Source: a virus. From it: a DNA stretch of 46,182 nt. The notes beneath the pieces were generated by a model. The model was not told where the DNA came from and made no database searches. It saw nothing but the letters and a program-made list of their open reading frames with translations. Numbering within the stretch: the stretch's first letter is position 1; each line of letters begins with the position of its first letter. Positions 1 to 9,207 of the stretch are shown in pieces. The stretch covers positions 1 through 46,182 of IMG/VR virus record IMGVR_UViG_3300042691_043300. The stretch is one strand, 5' to 3'. The translations under genes were made by a program, and so were the position numbers.

Positions 1-450
1 ATCTGCTTGTTTAAAAAACGCTTCTGCATTTGCTAACATCTGTTTTCGTTCATATTCAACATATGTGCCGTCGGCTTTCATCCTAGTTTCAATTCTGAAT
101 TGACAATCTGCACATCTACCAAATTTTGCTCTAAATCGCTGATCTAATTTTGTAAATTTTGTTGTTTTACAATCTTCTAAACAATTAGGATATGAATTTA
201 AATATTCTCGTATTTGGTCAACTGCTTCTTTATGCACGCCCGTTTTTACACGGTACCCTTTTTTCTGCTCCCAAATACATGACACATTTCCATATTCATC
301 ATATTCTTCCCAAATTTCACCTATTTCACGCTTTTTATTTTTTTCAGCGGATACCTCTGTATCTGTAAATCCTATTTTTGTACGTGTTTGAGTTCTGTGT
401 GTCCCATCAATCATTTGACGGATAGCTTTGATATTTTGTAATTTTGACAT
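1..450 (-). CDS. Conserved-type hypothetical phage protein, C-terminus cut by window edge
   Basis: This is an open frame from an ATG at 450 to the left edge of the window, 150 codons without a stop, so the C-terminus lies outside. The visible part is hydrophilic. It contains paired cysteines (NCLEDC and RCADC, about 25 residues apart) that could bind a metal, followed by a basic and aromatic stretch (KADGTYVEYERKQ). An N-terminal segment MIDGTHRTQTRTKIGF is rich in Arg and Thr. I do not recognise the family. It is the last gene of the leftmost co-directional run, 14 nt after the stop of the gene before it, so it is probably co-transcribed. A zinc-binding nucleic-acid protein is possible but unproven. 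Confidence 0.7.
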   Translation of the reverse strand, partial: MSKLQNIKAIRQMIDGTHRTQTRTKIGFTDTEVSAEKNKKREIGEIWEEYDEYGNVSCIWEQKKGYRVKTGVHKEAVDQIREYLNSYPNCLEDCKTTKFTKLDQRFRAKFGRCADCQFRIETRMKADGTYVEYERKQMLANAEAFFKQAD

Positions 451-464
451 AACTATTTTTTAAT

Positions 465-734
465 TTATTTAGATCTTAATTCTGAACTCAACTTTGTTAT
501 TTTATCTTTCGGAAAATCAATCATTTCAGCAAATTTAACTAAAATTTCAATTTTCTCTTTGTGAGTGTCTATTGATTTTAATCTACGAGAAAGAGCTGAT
601 CTTGATAGACTATCTAAAAATGCCTTTACTTGTTTTGCACCTTTTGATTGTTTTTCTTTTTTTTCTTCCTCGGCCTCATTCAATTCTGTATATACAACTT
701 CTCTTATAACTTGCCGTAAATATTTAGTATTCAT
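465..734 (-). CDS. Small helical protein with possible capsid-targeting N-terminus
   Basis: This 89-residue, highly charged and predicted helical protein has no recognised domain. Residues 1-20 form an amphipathic segment (LRQVIREVVYTELNE) ending in a Leu-Asn-Glu context. That resembles the L/I-x-E sites cut by T4-type prohead protease in capsid-targeted proteins. Residues 20-31 are a run of Glu and Lys, and the rest looks like a compact helical bundle. The start is an ATG preceded by AAAGGAC and, 15 nt upstream, by the TATTTAT box seen before other probable virion genes. Packaging in the head is inferred only from the leader and the upstream box. Confidence 0.75.
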   Translation of the reverse strand: MNTKYLRQVIREVVYTELNEAEEEKKEKQSKGAKQVKAFLDSLSRSALSRRLKSIDTHKEKIEILVKFAEMIDFPKDKITKLSSELRSK

Positions 735-749
735 CTAAGTCCTTTTTTA

Positions 750-756
750 ATAAATA
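750..756 (-). promoter_or_regulatory. TATTTAT box (candidate late promoter)
   Basis: On the minus strand TTGATATTTATTAAAAAA lies 15 nt before the ATG at 734. It shares TTGATATTTATT with the boxes at 9201 and 32990. Confidence 0.5.
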
Positions 757-762
757 TCAATT

Positions 763-3027
763 TTATCTGGAATATTTGAAAATTCCTAGTATTTGATTTA
801 ATGGAGCAAACGCACCTGTCAATTTATATGTGTTTCCGTTATAAACAAATACAATCCCTTCAGATGGTACAATTTTTTCAAACCCGCCTAAATCTTGTAA
901 TCGTTTCAATTCCAATTCTAATTTTTTAATACTTGAAGTATCTCCTGATTTTTGAATATCATCAATCGTAGATTTTAATGATGTCAACATTTGTTTTCGC
1001 GCTGCTTCAGGATTTGCAGTTAACACTGATGTCATAAATGACAATACATCAGCACCTACATTTAAAAATATTCTTTCAAATTTCATTATGTTTTCTTTTG
1101 TAATCTGTTTTAAATCACCTTTGTCAACAGTCTCAGCCCAATCTTTAACAACAGGATCCTTTATATCTTTTAAGCGGAATCCTTTATCTAAAAACGCCCA
1201 TCTTTTAATTAATCCCCGCTTTTCATCATTTGACAAGTTATCCGGTGCACTCATATCAATCCATTCATCCCACCAGGCCTTATGATATTCAGATATACCT
1301 GCATCGTCACTTAATCCAAATTCCGTCTGTAATTGATTTATTTTGTTTAAATAAAAAGGTTTTTTATCTTTCAATTCACGACTCTTAGGTAATGTTTGAA
1401 CTGGAGGTCCTTGTATTGAAAATTTATCCTGTACATTAGCATTAACATCACTAATCATGTTTGCAAGTAAAAAACCTGCTTGTGGATTTTCGCTAATAGG
1501 ATTCCCTTGTTCATCATATTCCATTGTACCATGAAATACAATTAATGATTGACCATACGGAATTACATTTACACTCTCAGGGTAAATTATTTCGCAATTC
1601 ATGAATGCACGTCCTTCCTTAAATATTTCCTGTTTTTGATTCTCAGATAATGCATCAATTGCTTTTCTAAGATCCCGTATTGCAAAGGCAAATGCATTTG
1701 ATATTTCACCTCTTCCAGCAAATTTAGATATCAATTCATCTTCGGTCATTGCATTAGCACCGGCATTTGCAAGATTGCCTTTATTTCTTGCAGCAATCAA
1801 TTTACCATTTTTCCAACTTATCGCTAATGCCTGCCCGTCTGTTTTTTCACGAGCCAATTCTAATTCACCGTCTAATGCTTTACTGACAATTGATTTGAGA
1901 TCGCCAAATGTTAAATCCATATCAATATCAAATGGATGTGACATATGACCGTACGCGCCACCTTCATTCAAATTTTTACCCATTCTAAATGTTGCTGCCT
2001 TTTTACCATTTATTGTAGGCATATCATGTTCATCTTTTCCTATGTCTTTTACTTTTACCTTTTTGTTTTTAAATCGGCCCATTAAAACCGTGTCACCTAT
2101 ATCAACAGGTAATGTTATATCTTCATTTGATTTTTCTCTTTCAACTTGAAGTACAGGGTCAGGCGTTGCAAAATAAGGCTTTCGCATTATTGTTTTAGCA
2201 ATCAAACGATTCGCCATATTTTTAAAAGGTATATTAATATTTGTACGTTTATCTGTAATTACAAATTCTAAATATTTTTCTGTGAAATCATCAAATGCCT
2301 TTCTGTTTCGCATCAATCTCTTAAAAAATCCTATCATTTCAGGTTTTGTTATTTCCTTGCCATTTCTAGGATCGTTTAATCTTTGAAAGAAATGATGTAT
2401 ATCCTTTCCAAATTCAAAATCATGAGGTGATAAATTTGTATCTGCAAAACGTTCAACATCATCAAGATCCGATTTAGCCATTTCATTCAGGCTTAATAAT
2501 TTTGTACGAATCAATGTATAAATTTCTTTATTAAATCGATCGTATGCCCTTTTAAACCCATTTTCAGCTTCGGTCTCATCAGGCACACTTATCCATTGTC
2601 TGACATCAGTCCCGCTTATTGCTCCAGGTAATGCAGGTGCAATATAAACATATCCTGCAATTGGATACGGTTGAAATTCAGTGGCAGAATTATAAGGTTG
2701 AAAATATTTACCTCCCAATCGTTGTGCATCTTTTTCGCCAACTGATGAAATATACACTGTCGATTCTTCTGGATATTTTGATAATATTTCAATTGGGCTA
2801 TATGGATTTTTTACCTGTACAATACGATTAGATGGAATTTTAAACATCTTCATCATTATAATTTTTTTCTCCATAAAATTAAATGGAGATTTTTGTGAAT
2901 CTGTTTTATTTGATGTTGCAATATAAACATCCGCATCAGGAAATTTTTTTAAAAGATGCATATAACTTTTATAATGTCCCATATGAAATGGCTGAAATCT
3001 GCCTGAGAAAATTACTATTTTTTTCAT
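763..3027 (-). CDS. Fusion of HxGH nucleotidyltransferase (NMNAT/cytidylyltransferase-like) and ATP-dependent DNA/RNA ligase
   Basis: Residues 1-145 form a nucleotidyltransferase domain with GRFQPFHMGH (HxGH at 15-18) and the late motif ISGTDVR (137-143). These are the catalytic signatures of NMN adenylyltransferases and cytidylyltransferases. Residues 180-350 hold a phage-type linker region (LSPHDFEFGKDIHHFFQRL, then VLMGRFKNKKVKVKDIG). Residues 390-754 carry the covalent nucleotidyltransferase motifs of ligases: motif I KTDG with K395 as the likely adenylated lysine, a motif III-like MNCEIIYP (476-483), motif IV EGIVF (723-727) and motif V YKLTG (734-738). Similar large proteins occur in marine T4-like phages, as I recall. 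The substrates are not known. NAD synthesis combined with nucleic-acid end repair is one reading, and nucleotide priming for the ligase is another. Confidence 0.85.
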   Translation of the reverse strand: MKKIVIFSGRFQPFHMGHYKSYMHLLKKFPDADVYIATSNKTDSQKSPFNFMEKKIIMMKMFKIPSNRIVQVKNPYSPIEILSKYPEESTVYISSVGEKDAQRLGGKYFQPYNSATEFQPYPIAGYVYIAPALPGAISGTDVRQWISVPDETEAENGFKRAYDRFNKEIYTLIRTKLLSLNEMAKSDLDDVERFADTNLSPHDFEFGKDIHHFFQRLNDPRNGKEITKPEMIGFFKRLMRNRKAFDDFTEKYLEFVITDKRTNINIPFKNMANRLIAKTIMRKPYFATPDPVLQVEREKSNEDITLPVDIGDTVLMGRFKNKKVKVKDIGKDEHDMPTINGKKAATFRMGKNLNEGGAYGHMSHPFDIDMDLTFGDLKSIVSKALDGELELAREKTDGQALAISWKNGKLIAARNKGNLANAGANAMTEDELISKFAGRGEISNAFAFAIRDLRKAIDALSENQKQEIFKEGRAFMNCEIIYPESVNVIPYGQSLIVFHGTMEYDEQGNPISENPQAGFLLANMISDVNANVQDKFSIQGPPVQTLPKSRELKDKKPFYLNKINQLQTEFGLSDDAGISEYHKAWWDEWIDMSAPDNLSNDEKRGLIKRWAFLDKGFRLKDIKDPVVKDWAETVDKGDLKQITKENIMKFERIFLNVGADVLSFMTSVLTANPEAARKQMLTSLKSTIDDIQKSGDTSSIKKLELELKRLQDLGGFEKIVPSEGIVFVYNGNTYKLTGAFAPLNQILGIFKYSR

Positions 3028-3048
3028 TTTATACCTATATTATTATAA

Positions 3049-6000
3049 TTATGATTTTCCAATAACATACCAAGTCGTTCCATCAGATTGAACTGTTACA
3101 CTGTCTTTATTATTTATCAAACTGTATCCACGTGCACCGTCTATTGTTGCCCCAGAAGACCCGCTTACAGGAATTAATGATGGAGATGTGAAATCACCTA
3201 CAAGGTTTTTAACCACACATATTCTTCCGTTTTTTACTGCTGGCAATCTGACTGTTTGCACGGTAGTACATACAATTGTGTAATCGTCATCTTTAAATGT
3301 ATATTCGCTTGAAGGCGCGATTACAGATATAGGTAAATTGACGGACCCACTCATAACACTAAATGAACCTGTCACACCCAATGAACCTGTTATTTGTGCA
3401 GAACCTGTAAATGGGAATGCTGAACCTGAGCTACCACCTCCCGGTATTGATATTGAAGCTGTACTATTACTAATTGTAGCAGTGACACCTGCTCCTTCAA
3501 ATTTAAGATATGCAGCTGAGCCTAAATCACTTGTTTCATCTATAACAAATACACCTGCACTTCCCGAACCGCCAGGTATTGATATTGAAGCTGTACTATT
3601 ACTTAATGTTGTAGTGACACCTGCCCCTTCAAATTTTAAATGTGTTGCAGTCCCTAAGTTTGTCGATTCATCAATTATTGTCATTGCAACACTTCCAGAT
3701 CCACCTCCTTCACTCCCTGAGGGTATATCTTTAAATGATAAATCACCATTAGCGTCGGTAATTACCATTTTCTGCGTACCTGATGTTGGTGGTGCTGTCA
3801 ATAATGTTGACATATTTGATATTCTCAAACTTCCGGAAATGTCTAATTCTTTTTGAGGATTAGGTTGATTTATTCCTATTCGACCATTTGCAGATCCTGA
3901 GAATATAATATCTGAGTTTATGTCTGCTGGAAAATAAGAACCGCTTCCGAATATCAATCCCGCAATGTTTATTCTATTTGTTGATTCATATGGCACAGAT
4001 ATGGCATTACCTATAACAATGTTCCCATATGATGGACCGCGTCCAGGAACACTTCCTATTGTTTCAGATTGCCCTGCTCTAAATCCTATAAAGTTTGAAA
4101 AACTTGCACTCGCAGCACGTTGACCTGCTCTCCATCCTATAAAGTTTGAATATGACCCGCTATACGATTGTCTTCCAGCAAACCATCCTAAAAAATTTGA
4201 ATTGCTCGCGGAAGCTGCTTCTGTCCCAGCAAAGAATCCTATAAAATTTGAATTACTGACACGTGCGTTCCATCCGGCCTGTCTTCCTATAAAATTTGAA
4301 TCAGTTATTCCGGATGCAGCATATCCGGCCTGTCTTCCTATAAAATTACAATCGTTTGAACTTGACGCGAGATACCCAGCTTCAAATCCTATAAAATTAG
4401 ATCTTATTGAATTTGCGGCTTGCTGCCCGGCTACATATCCGATAAAATTGGAATATGATGAACTTACAGCTAAATTACCTGCTTGTTGACCTATAAAATT
4501 AGAAGATATAAGTGCAGAAGCTTCCGAACCTGCTGAATATCCTATAAAATTTGATTGATTTATATTATCACTGTCAGATCCTGCATATGAGCCTATAAAG
4601 TTTGAATTGAAAGCTCTAGATGACGAACCACCTGCAAGAAATCCTATAAAATTTACTTCCTGTGATGATGATGCGAATAAACCTGCAAATGGGCCCAAAT
4701 AAACCGCGTTGCTAGCTACCAATGCATTAGCTCCGGAGCCGTTTCCTAGAAAAATGCTAGATAACGTAGTATTTGAATCTTTACCCGATTCATGTCCTAT
4801 AAAAGTTGAGTTACCACCACTTACAGCATTATAGCCTGCACGGTAACCTATATAGGTTGAACCTGACATAAATTCTGGTGTGATATTATAATAAGGAGAA
4901 GTGCTTTTATAACCAGCTTGATACCCTATAAAATTCGAGTATGATGAATTTGATGCAGAAATACCAGCTTCATACCCTATAAAATTTGAATATGATGATG
5001 TATTAGCTAAGGCGCCTGCTGTCCATCCTATAAAATTTGAATATGATGAATTGAATTGCCGTTTAGGTGGTAAACTTCCTTCACCACTGAAATCACTTGA
5101 ACCTATCCCTGCTTGGTAACCTATAAAATTCGATCCTGTTGAAGCGGTTGCTGAATATCCTGCAAACAACCCTATAAAATTTGAAATAGATGCAGTGTCA
5201 GCATTAGCGCCTGCTGCATATCCTATAAAATTAGTATACGGCGAATCCGTTGATTTGTATCCAGCCTGGGCACCAATAAAATTAGAGACAATAGCATTAG
5301 ATGCAGAAATCCCAGCTTCATACCCTATAAAATTTGAAGCATACGCATTTGTCGCTCTATTACCTGCACTATATCCTATAAAAATACCATCACTGGCAGC
5401 TGAGGCTGTAAATCCTGAATTTTGTCCTATAAAAATAGATCTGGCTGCATTTGTTGCTCTGTATCCAGAATCCTGACCTATAAAAACAGCATTGTTTGCA
5501 TTAGTTGCTTGATAACCTGCCTGGCGACCAAAAAAGTTTGAATTGTTAGAATTCGTTGCTTGATAACCTGTCAGGCCACCAAAAAAGTTTGAATTATTAG
5601 CATTTGTAGCTGTGTAACCTGACCAAAATCCTATTATATTAGATCCGCTGGCGTTTGTTGCTTGAAACCCTGCGTTATACCCTATAAAATTGGAACCTGA
5701 AGCATTTGCAGCTTCATAACCTGCTTGTGTGCCGATAAAGCTCGAATTATTAGATCTAGAAGCCGAATATCCTGCATATGTTCCTATAAAATTTGAGTTT
5801 GATGCAGAGTCTGCAATCCTACCAGACTGATAACCTATAAAATTTGAACCTGACGCTTCTCTCGAAGATTGTCCTGCTTGATACCCTATAAAATTTGAAT
5901 TGGATGCATTTATTGAACCTTCACCAACTTTATACCCTATAAAATTTGAGTATGCTGCTTTTCCAGAAAGAGGATATGTATCCCCAGCTTCCCAACCTAT

Positions 6001-9000
6001 AAAATTGGAATATGCTGAATCTACTGCAGAGAAGCCTGCCCTGCTTCCTAAAAATATTGAACCTGAAGCGTTTGTTGCTGATAAACCAGCGTTTGTGCCT
6101 ATAAAAACTGAGTTATTTGCGGCTCTTGCTGAAATTCCTGATCCAAGTCCTATAAATACAGATTTAGTGGCATCGTCTGCGTTGCGGCCGGCGGCATATC
6201 CTATAAAATTGGAACCTGACGCATTGATTGCTTGGTATCCCGCTTCAGCGCCTAAAAAATTTGAATTAATAGCGGCTGTTGCTGCATACCCAGCTCGCCA
6301 TCCCAAGAAATTTGAATGTCGTGCATTTGTTGCTTGATATCCTGCTTCCCATCCTAAAAAGTTTGCACCATTAGCATTTGTAGCTTGATAACCTGCCCAA
6401 TAACCTAAAAAGTTTGAGCCTGAAGCATTAGTTGCTAATTGTCCTGCGGATGACCCTAAAAAGTTTGAAAATGCTGCAGAAGTTGAATTACGCCCTGCAG
6501 ATGACCCTAAGAAATTTGAAAATTGTGCCTGTATGGCTGATAAACCTGCTGCATCCCCGAGGAAATTTGAATTACCGGCACCGGCAGCGCCAACACCTGC
6601 GTTCTGTCCTAAGAAATTTGAATTCGCTGCAGCGGTGCTGCCACTTCCAGCATTCAGACCTAAAAAGTTTGAATTCGCAGCAGAGGTGGCACCTCTTCCC
6701 GCGGATGACCCGAAGAAATTTGAATTAGTGGCATTAGTAGCTTGGCGTCCGGCATTCTGTCCTAAGAAATTTGAATTACTAGCATTTGTTGCTTGATACC
6801 CGGCGGCGAAACCTAAGAAATTTGATTGTTGCGCAATTGTTGCAAATTCACCTGCAGAACGCCCTAAGAAGTTTGAATCGGGAGCATTTGTTGCAAAATA
6901 ACCCGCTTGCTGACCTATAAAATTTGAATTAGGTGAAGTTGTAGAACCGGATCCCGCAGATCTTCCTATAAAATTTGAATTATTAGAATTTGTAGCATGG
7001 GCGCCGGCAAATTCTCCTATAAAATTTGAGTTGTATGAGTTCGTTGCTGCTCTTCCTGCAAATCTTCCTAAAAAAATCGACTCAACTGCTGCAGTTGCTT
7101 GAAAACCTGATCCTGTTCCGAAAAATATCGAATCGGTTAATGAAAACTGTGTTGTGGATGGATTGTATGAATATAATGTAGATCCTGACACCTTAACAGC
7201 CTGATCTCCAATACTCGATGATATTATTTGAAATACTGGGCTGTTATTTAATCCATTATCAATAATCGTACTTCCAAGGCCGCTGCCCGTAAAAAACAAT
7301 CCATAAACTTGACTTGATGCTTTTGATCTGTCTTTTTTCTTATTTAAATATTCAACATTGAATACAAGCTCTGTGTTTGTTTTTAATGTTTCTAATGGAA
7401 CAAATAATCTTGCTTGATTTGGAGAATACCCGAATTCATTTCTAGGTTGTATTGAAATGTTTTTTATAGTAATATACAATGCATTGTTAAACAAGAAAAC
7501 AGGGTATATTTTACCACCGCTTAATGTTTTAAAATAATATGTGTATGTAGCTACCCCCGCTGATACTTTTTTTGTCAATGAACTTATACGTTCACCTTCA
7601 CTTGAATCATCTAGAATTTTAACCGAATCTTTATTTTGTATTGTATCACGCAAAATGCTTGAACCTGATATAAATACATCTAATTGTAAATCACCGGTGT
7701 CCCTTATAGATCCCTGAAAGGGTAATCCTAATGCGAATTCTAATTTAAATTCTGTATTAGGTACAACATTTATGCCGTATCCTTCTTTTAATTTTATTTT
7801 AAAATCATATGGCATTGTAGGATCTGATAGGCCAGTTGATTTAATTAAAACACCTTGACTGCTAAATGGATTGTCAGTATTATCAAAATCATATAACGCG
7901 GTATATTTACCGCTAGTTATCTCCCAATAGTTATCAAAATCTACAGAACCCGTCGGTCTACCAATAGGACGTTCAATCAATTCAGATTTCGATAACACCA
8001 GACTTGATGAGTCAATAAGGTATTCTTGAGGTCTCACCCTGAATTCACCAATAGGTACAAATTCACCAAATGTTCCATATGGTTTATAAGATATTGCAAC
8101 CGAATCAACTTTACCCGCTAAAGGTTCTAGATTGTCAAATTCTAATTGAACAAACGATTCTGAATCATTTGTAGCCAAATCTGACTTTGTTGTATAATAG
8201 CTTGCGGTTACGTTTGTTGCATCCTTTATACTTTTAAAAACATTGTCTTTATTATCTCCATATACATGTTTAAACGGAGGCCAAATTTTTACGTTGCTTT
8301 TATCTATGACTTCAATTATACTACATGAGAAATCTGGAACTGTTACACCCGAAACATTTAATTGTGATGTAAGACCCCTTATTATAATCTCACCGCCTTT
8401 ATAATCTTCTGTAAAATTACCATTAGCATCGTATAATGTAGGAACATCGGAATATCGTGATATTGATATTTGTTTAGTTTCAGCTGTGTTTCCTGATTCT
8501 AAAATTTTAGGATCTAATATAACCTGCAAGTTATTTTCTGAAATTTTTGTTCCCGATTTTGAAGAATCTGAATAATCATATGATGTCAAAACTGGATTGA
8601 TTGAAACCTTTAAGGCTCCTGTTACTTCAACTTTTCTATCTGTCCCTGATTGATATGTTTTATATTCTTCAAAGCGTTCTTTAACTCTAATTGTAGGAGC
8701 CTGTGCAAAAATTATTTCATTTTCTGTTTCTTCTGTTGGTATTACAACAACTTTACCTCTCCAAAAAATATTAGGAAAATCGATATAATCTATTGATGAT
8801 GCTGGGTCATTTGAATATGATAATTGCTTACGATTTTTTACATCATATGAAGCACGGCCTGCTATATAGATTGAAGCTTCACCGGGAGGTGTATCTTCAT
8901 AAACATGTACAACAATTAATCTAGAACCGTCTTCTCCTGTAAGATCTGTGACTTCATGATAAATTACGCCACCTGCAGAATCAATAACATCAATATATAA

Positions 9001-9183
9001 AAGCGATCCTTTTACAAGAGTATCTTTATTAATTCGTATTCTAAAACTATTTTTTCCAACATATAATTTATCAGGAACATCAAATAATCTAAAATATTGA
9101 TCTGATGTTTTTGATTGATCTATTATTTTTGCATAAGGTAAGTATTCTTTAAGACCTGTACCGAATCTCTCATTTTGAATCAT
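3049..9183 (-). CDS. Giant tail-fibre/adhesin protein with 59 tandem 17-residue NFIGxxAG repeats
   Basis: This 2044-residue structural protein has three parts. Residues 1 to about 680 form a beta-rich N-terminal part, presumably the baseplate-attached end. Residues about 683-1711 are 59 near-regular copies of a 17-residue unit of the form NFIGxxAGxxATNAxxS. The C-terminal part begins with GRIGINQPNPQKELDISGS, a motif common in Bacteroidota fibre proteins. It contains two 44-residue duplicated units, then a beta-rich tip containing TIDGARGYSL. The repeat resembles the beta-roll heads of trimeric adhesins and the NTAIGYQAG repeats of Bacteroidota S74-type fibres, but no S74 autoprotease domain is visible. 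A TATTTAT box and AAAGG precede the start. Receptor binding is inferred from architecture and position. Confidence 0.9.
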   Translation of the reverse strand: MIQNERFGTGLKEYLPYAKIIDQSKTSDQYFRLFDVPDKLYVGKNSFRIRINKDTLVKGSLLYIDVIDSAGGVIYHEVTDLTGEDGSRLIVVHVYEDTPPGEASIYIAGRASYDVKNRKQLSYSNDPASSIDYIDFPNIFWRGKVVVIPTEETENEIIFAQAPTIRVKERFEEYKTYQSGTDRKVEVTGALKVSINPVLTSYDYSDSSKSGTKISENNLQVILDPKILESGNTAETKQISISRYSDVPTLYDANGNFTEDYKGGEIIIRGLTSQLNVSGVTVPDFSCSIIEVIDKSNVKIWPPFKHVYGDNKDNVFKSIKDATNVTASYYTTKSDLATNDSESFVQLEFDNLEPLAGKVDSVAISYKPYGTFGEFVPIGEFRVRPQEYLIDSSSLVLSKSELIERPIGRPTGSVDFDNYWEITSGKYTALYDFDNTDNPFSSQGVLIKSTGLSDPTMPYDFKIKLKEGYGINVVPNTEFKLEFALGLPFQGSIRDTGDLQLDVFISGSSILRDTIQNKDSVKILDDSSEGERISSLTKKVSAGVATYTYYFKTLSGGKIYPVFLFNNALYITIKNISIQPRNEFGYSPNQARLFVPLETLKTNTELVFNVEYLNKKKDRSKASSQVYGLFFTGSGLGSTIIDNGLNNSPVFQIISSSIGDQAVKVSGSTLYSYNPSTTQFSLTDSIFFGTGSGFQATAAVESIFLGRFAGRAATNSYNSNFIGEFAGAHATNSNNSNFIGRSAGSGSTTSPNSNFIGQQAGYFATNAPDSNFLGRSAGEFATIAQQSNFLGFAAGYQATNASNSNFLGQNAGRQATNATNSNFFGSSAGRGATSAANSNFLGLNAGSGSTAAANSNFLGQNAGVGAAGAGNSNFLGDAAGLSAIQAQFSNFLGSSAGRNSTSAAFSNFLGSSAGQLATNASGSNFLGYWAGYQATNANGANFLGWEAGYQATNARHSNFLGWRAGYAATAAINSNFLGAEAGYQAINASGSNFIGYAAGRNADDATKSVFIGLGSGISARAANNSVFIGTNAGLSATNASGSIFLGSRAGFSAVDSAYSNFIGWEAGDTYPLSGKAAYSNFIGYKVGEGSINASNSNFIGYQAGQSSREASGSNFIGYQSGRIADSASNSNFIGTYAGYSASRSNNSSFIGTQAGYEAANASGSNFIGYNAGFQATNASGSNIIGFWSGYTATNANNSNFFGGLTGYQATNSNNSNFFGRQAGYQATNANNAVFIGQDSGYRATNAARSIFIGQNSGFTASAASDGIFIGYSAGNRATNAYASNFIGYEAGISASNAIVSNFIGAQAGYKSTDSPYTNFIGYAAGANADTASISNFIGLFAGYSATASTGSNFIGYQAGIGSSDFSGEGSLPPKRQFNSSYSNFIGWTAGALANTSSYSNFIGYEAGISASNSSYSNFIGYQAGYKSTSPYYNITPEFMSGSTYIGYRAGYNAVSGGNSTFIGHESGKDSNTTLSSIFLGNGSGANALVASNAVYLGPFAGLFASSSQEVNFIGFLAGGSSSRAFNSNFIGSYAGSDSDNINQSNFIGYSAGSEASALISSNFIGQQAGNLAVSSSYSNFIGYVAGQQAANSIRSNFIGFEAGYLASSSNDCNFIGRQAGYAASGITDSNFIGRQAGWNARVSNSNFIGFFAGTEAASASNSNFLGWFAGRQSYSGSYSNFIGWRAGQRAASASFSNFIGFRAGQSETIGSVPGRGPSYGNIVIGNAISVPYESTNRINIAGLIFGSGSYFPADINSDIIFSGSANGRIGINQPNPQKELDISGSLRISNMSTLLTAPPTSGTQKMVITDANGDLSFKDIPSGSEGGGSGSVAMTIIDESTNLGTATHLKFEGAGVTTTLSNSTASISIPGGSGSAGVFVIDETSDLGSAAYLKFEGAGVTATISNSTASISIPGGGSSGSAFPFTGSAQITGSLGVTGSFSVMSGSVNLPISVIAPSSEYTFKDDDYTIVCTTVQTVRLPAVKNGRICVVKNLVGDFTSPSLIPVSGSSGATIDGARGYSLINNKDSVTVQSDGTTWYVIGKS
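3443..3706 (-). repeat. Two tandem 132-bp coding units near the fibre tip
   Basis: Two adjacent 132-bp units (3443-3574 and 3575-3706) both encode a 44-residue segment of the form IDExxxLGxAxxLKFEGAGVT, ending STASISIPGG. Both copies begin on the plus strand with the same run of about 29 bases and differ by scattered substitutions after that, so the duplication looks recent. They lie in the C-terminal part of the giant fibre gene. Confidence 0.85.
4062..7135 (-). repeat. 51-bp tandem coding repeat array (59 units)
   Basis: This is the DNA behind the 17-residue repeats of the giant fibre gene. Each unit is 51 bp and on the plus strand shows a core like CCTATAAAATTTGAA followed by a variable half. 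Most units are exactly 51 bp. A few are longer where the protein has inserts (near 5970, 5080 and 4880), and one is a codon shorter. The variable half has diverged while the NFIG core stays nearly fixed. The C-proximal units use mostly NFIG and the N-proximal ones mostly NFLG, which suggests block duplication. Confidence 0.9.
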
Positions 9184-9200
9184 TATAAATACCTTTTACA

Positions 9201-9207
9201 ATAAATA
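9201..9207 (-). promoter_or_regulatory. TATTTAT box (candidate late promoter) of the giant fibre gene
   Basis: On the minus strand TTGATATTTATTGTAAAA lies 17 nt before the ATG at 9183, just after the stop of the gp47/gp46 fusion gene. Confidence 0.55.

Noticed and set aside
3338-3856. Plus-strand 172-codon open frame rich in Pro and Glu
   Set aside because: It lies wholly antisense to the fibre tip and follows the 132-bp duplication, as expected for a shadow frame.
5900-6337. Plus-strand open frame of 145 codons, and similar ones at 4202-4489, 5195-5476 and 6533-6796
   Set aside because: They are antisense to the 51-bp fibre repeats, have the repeat period, and are proline-rich by codon complement. 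No start context or promoter supports them.
4062-7135. Regular repeat array considered as a CRISPR or non-coding repeat
   Set aside because: The period is 51 bp with no spacer/repeat division, and the frame encodes a continuous 17-residue repeat protein.
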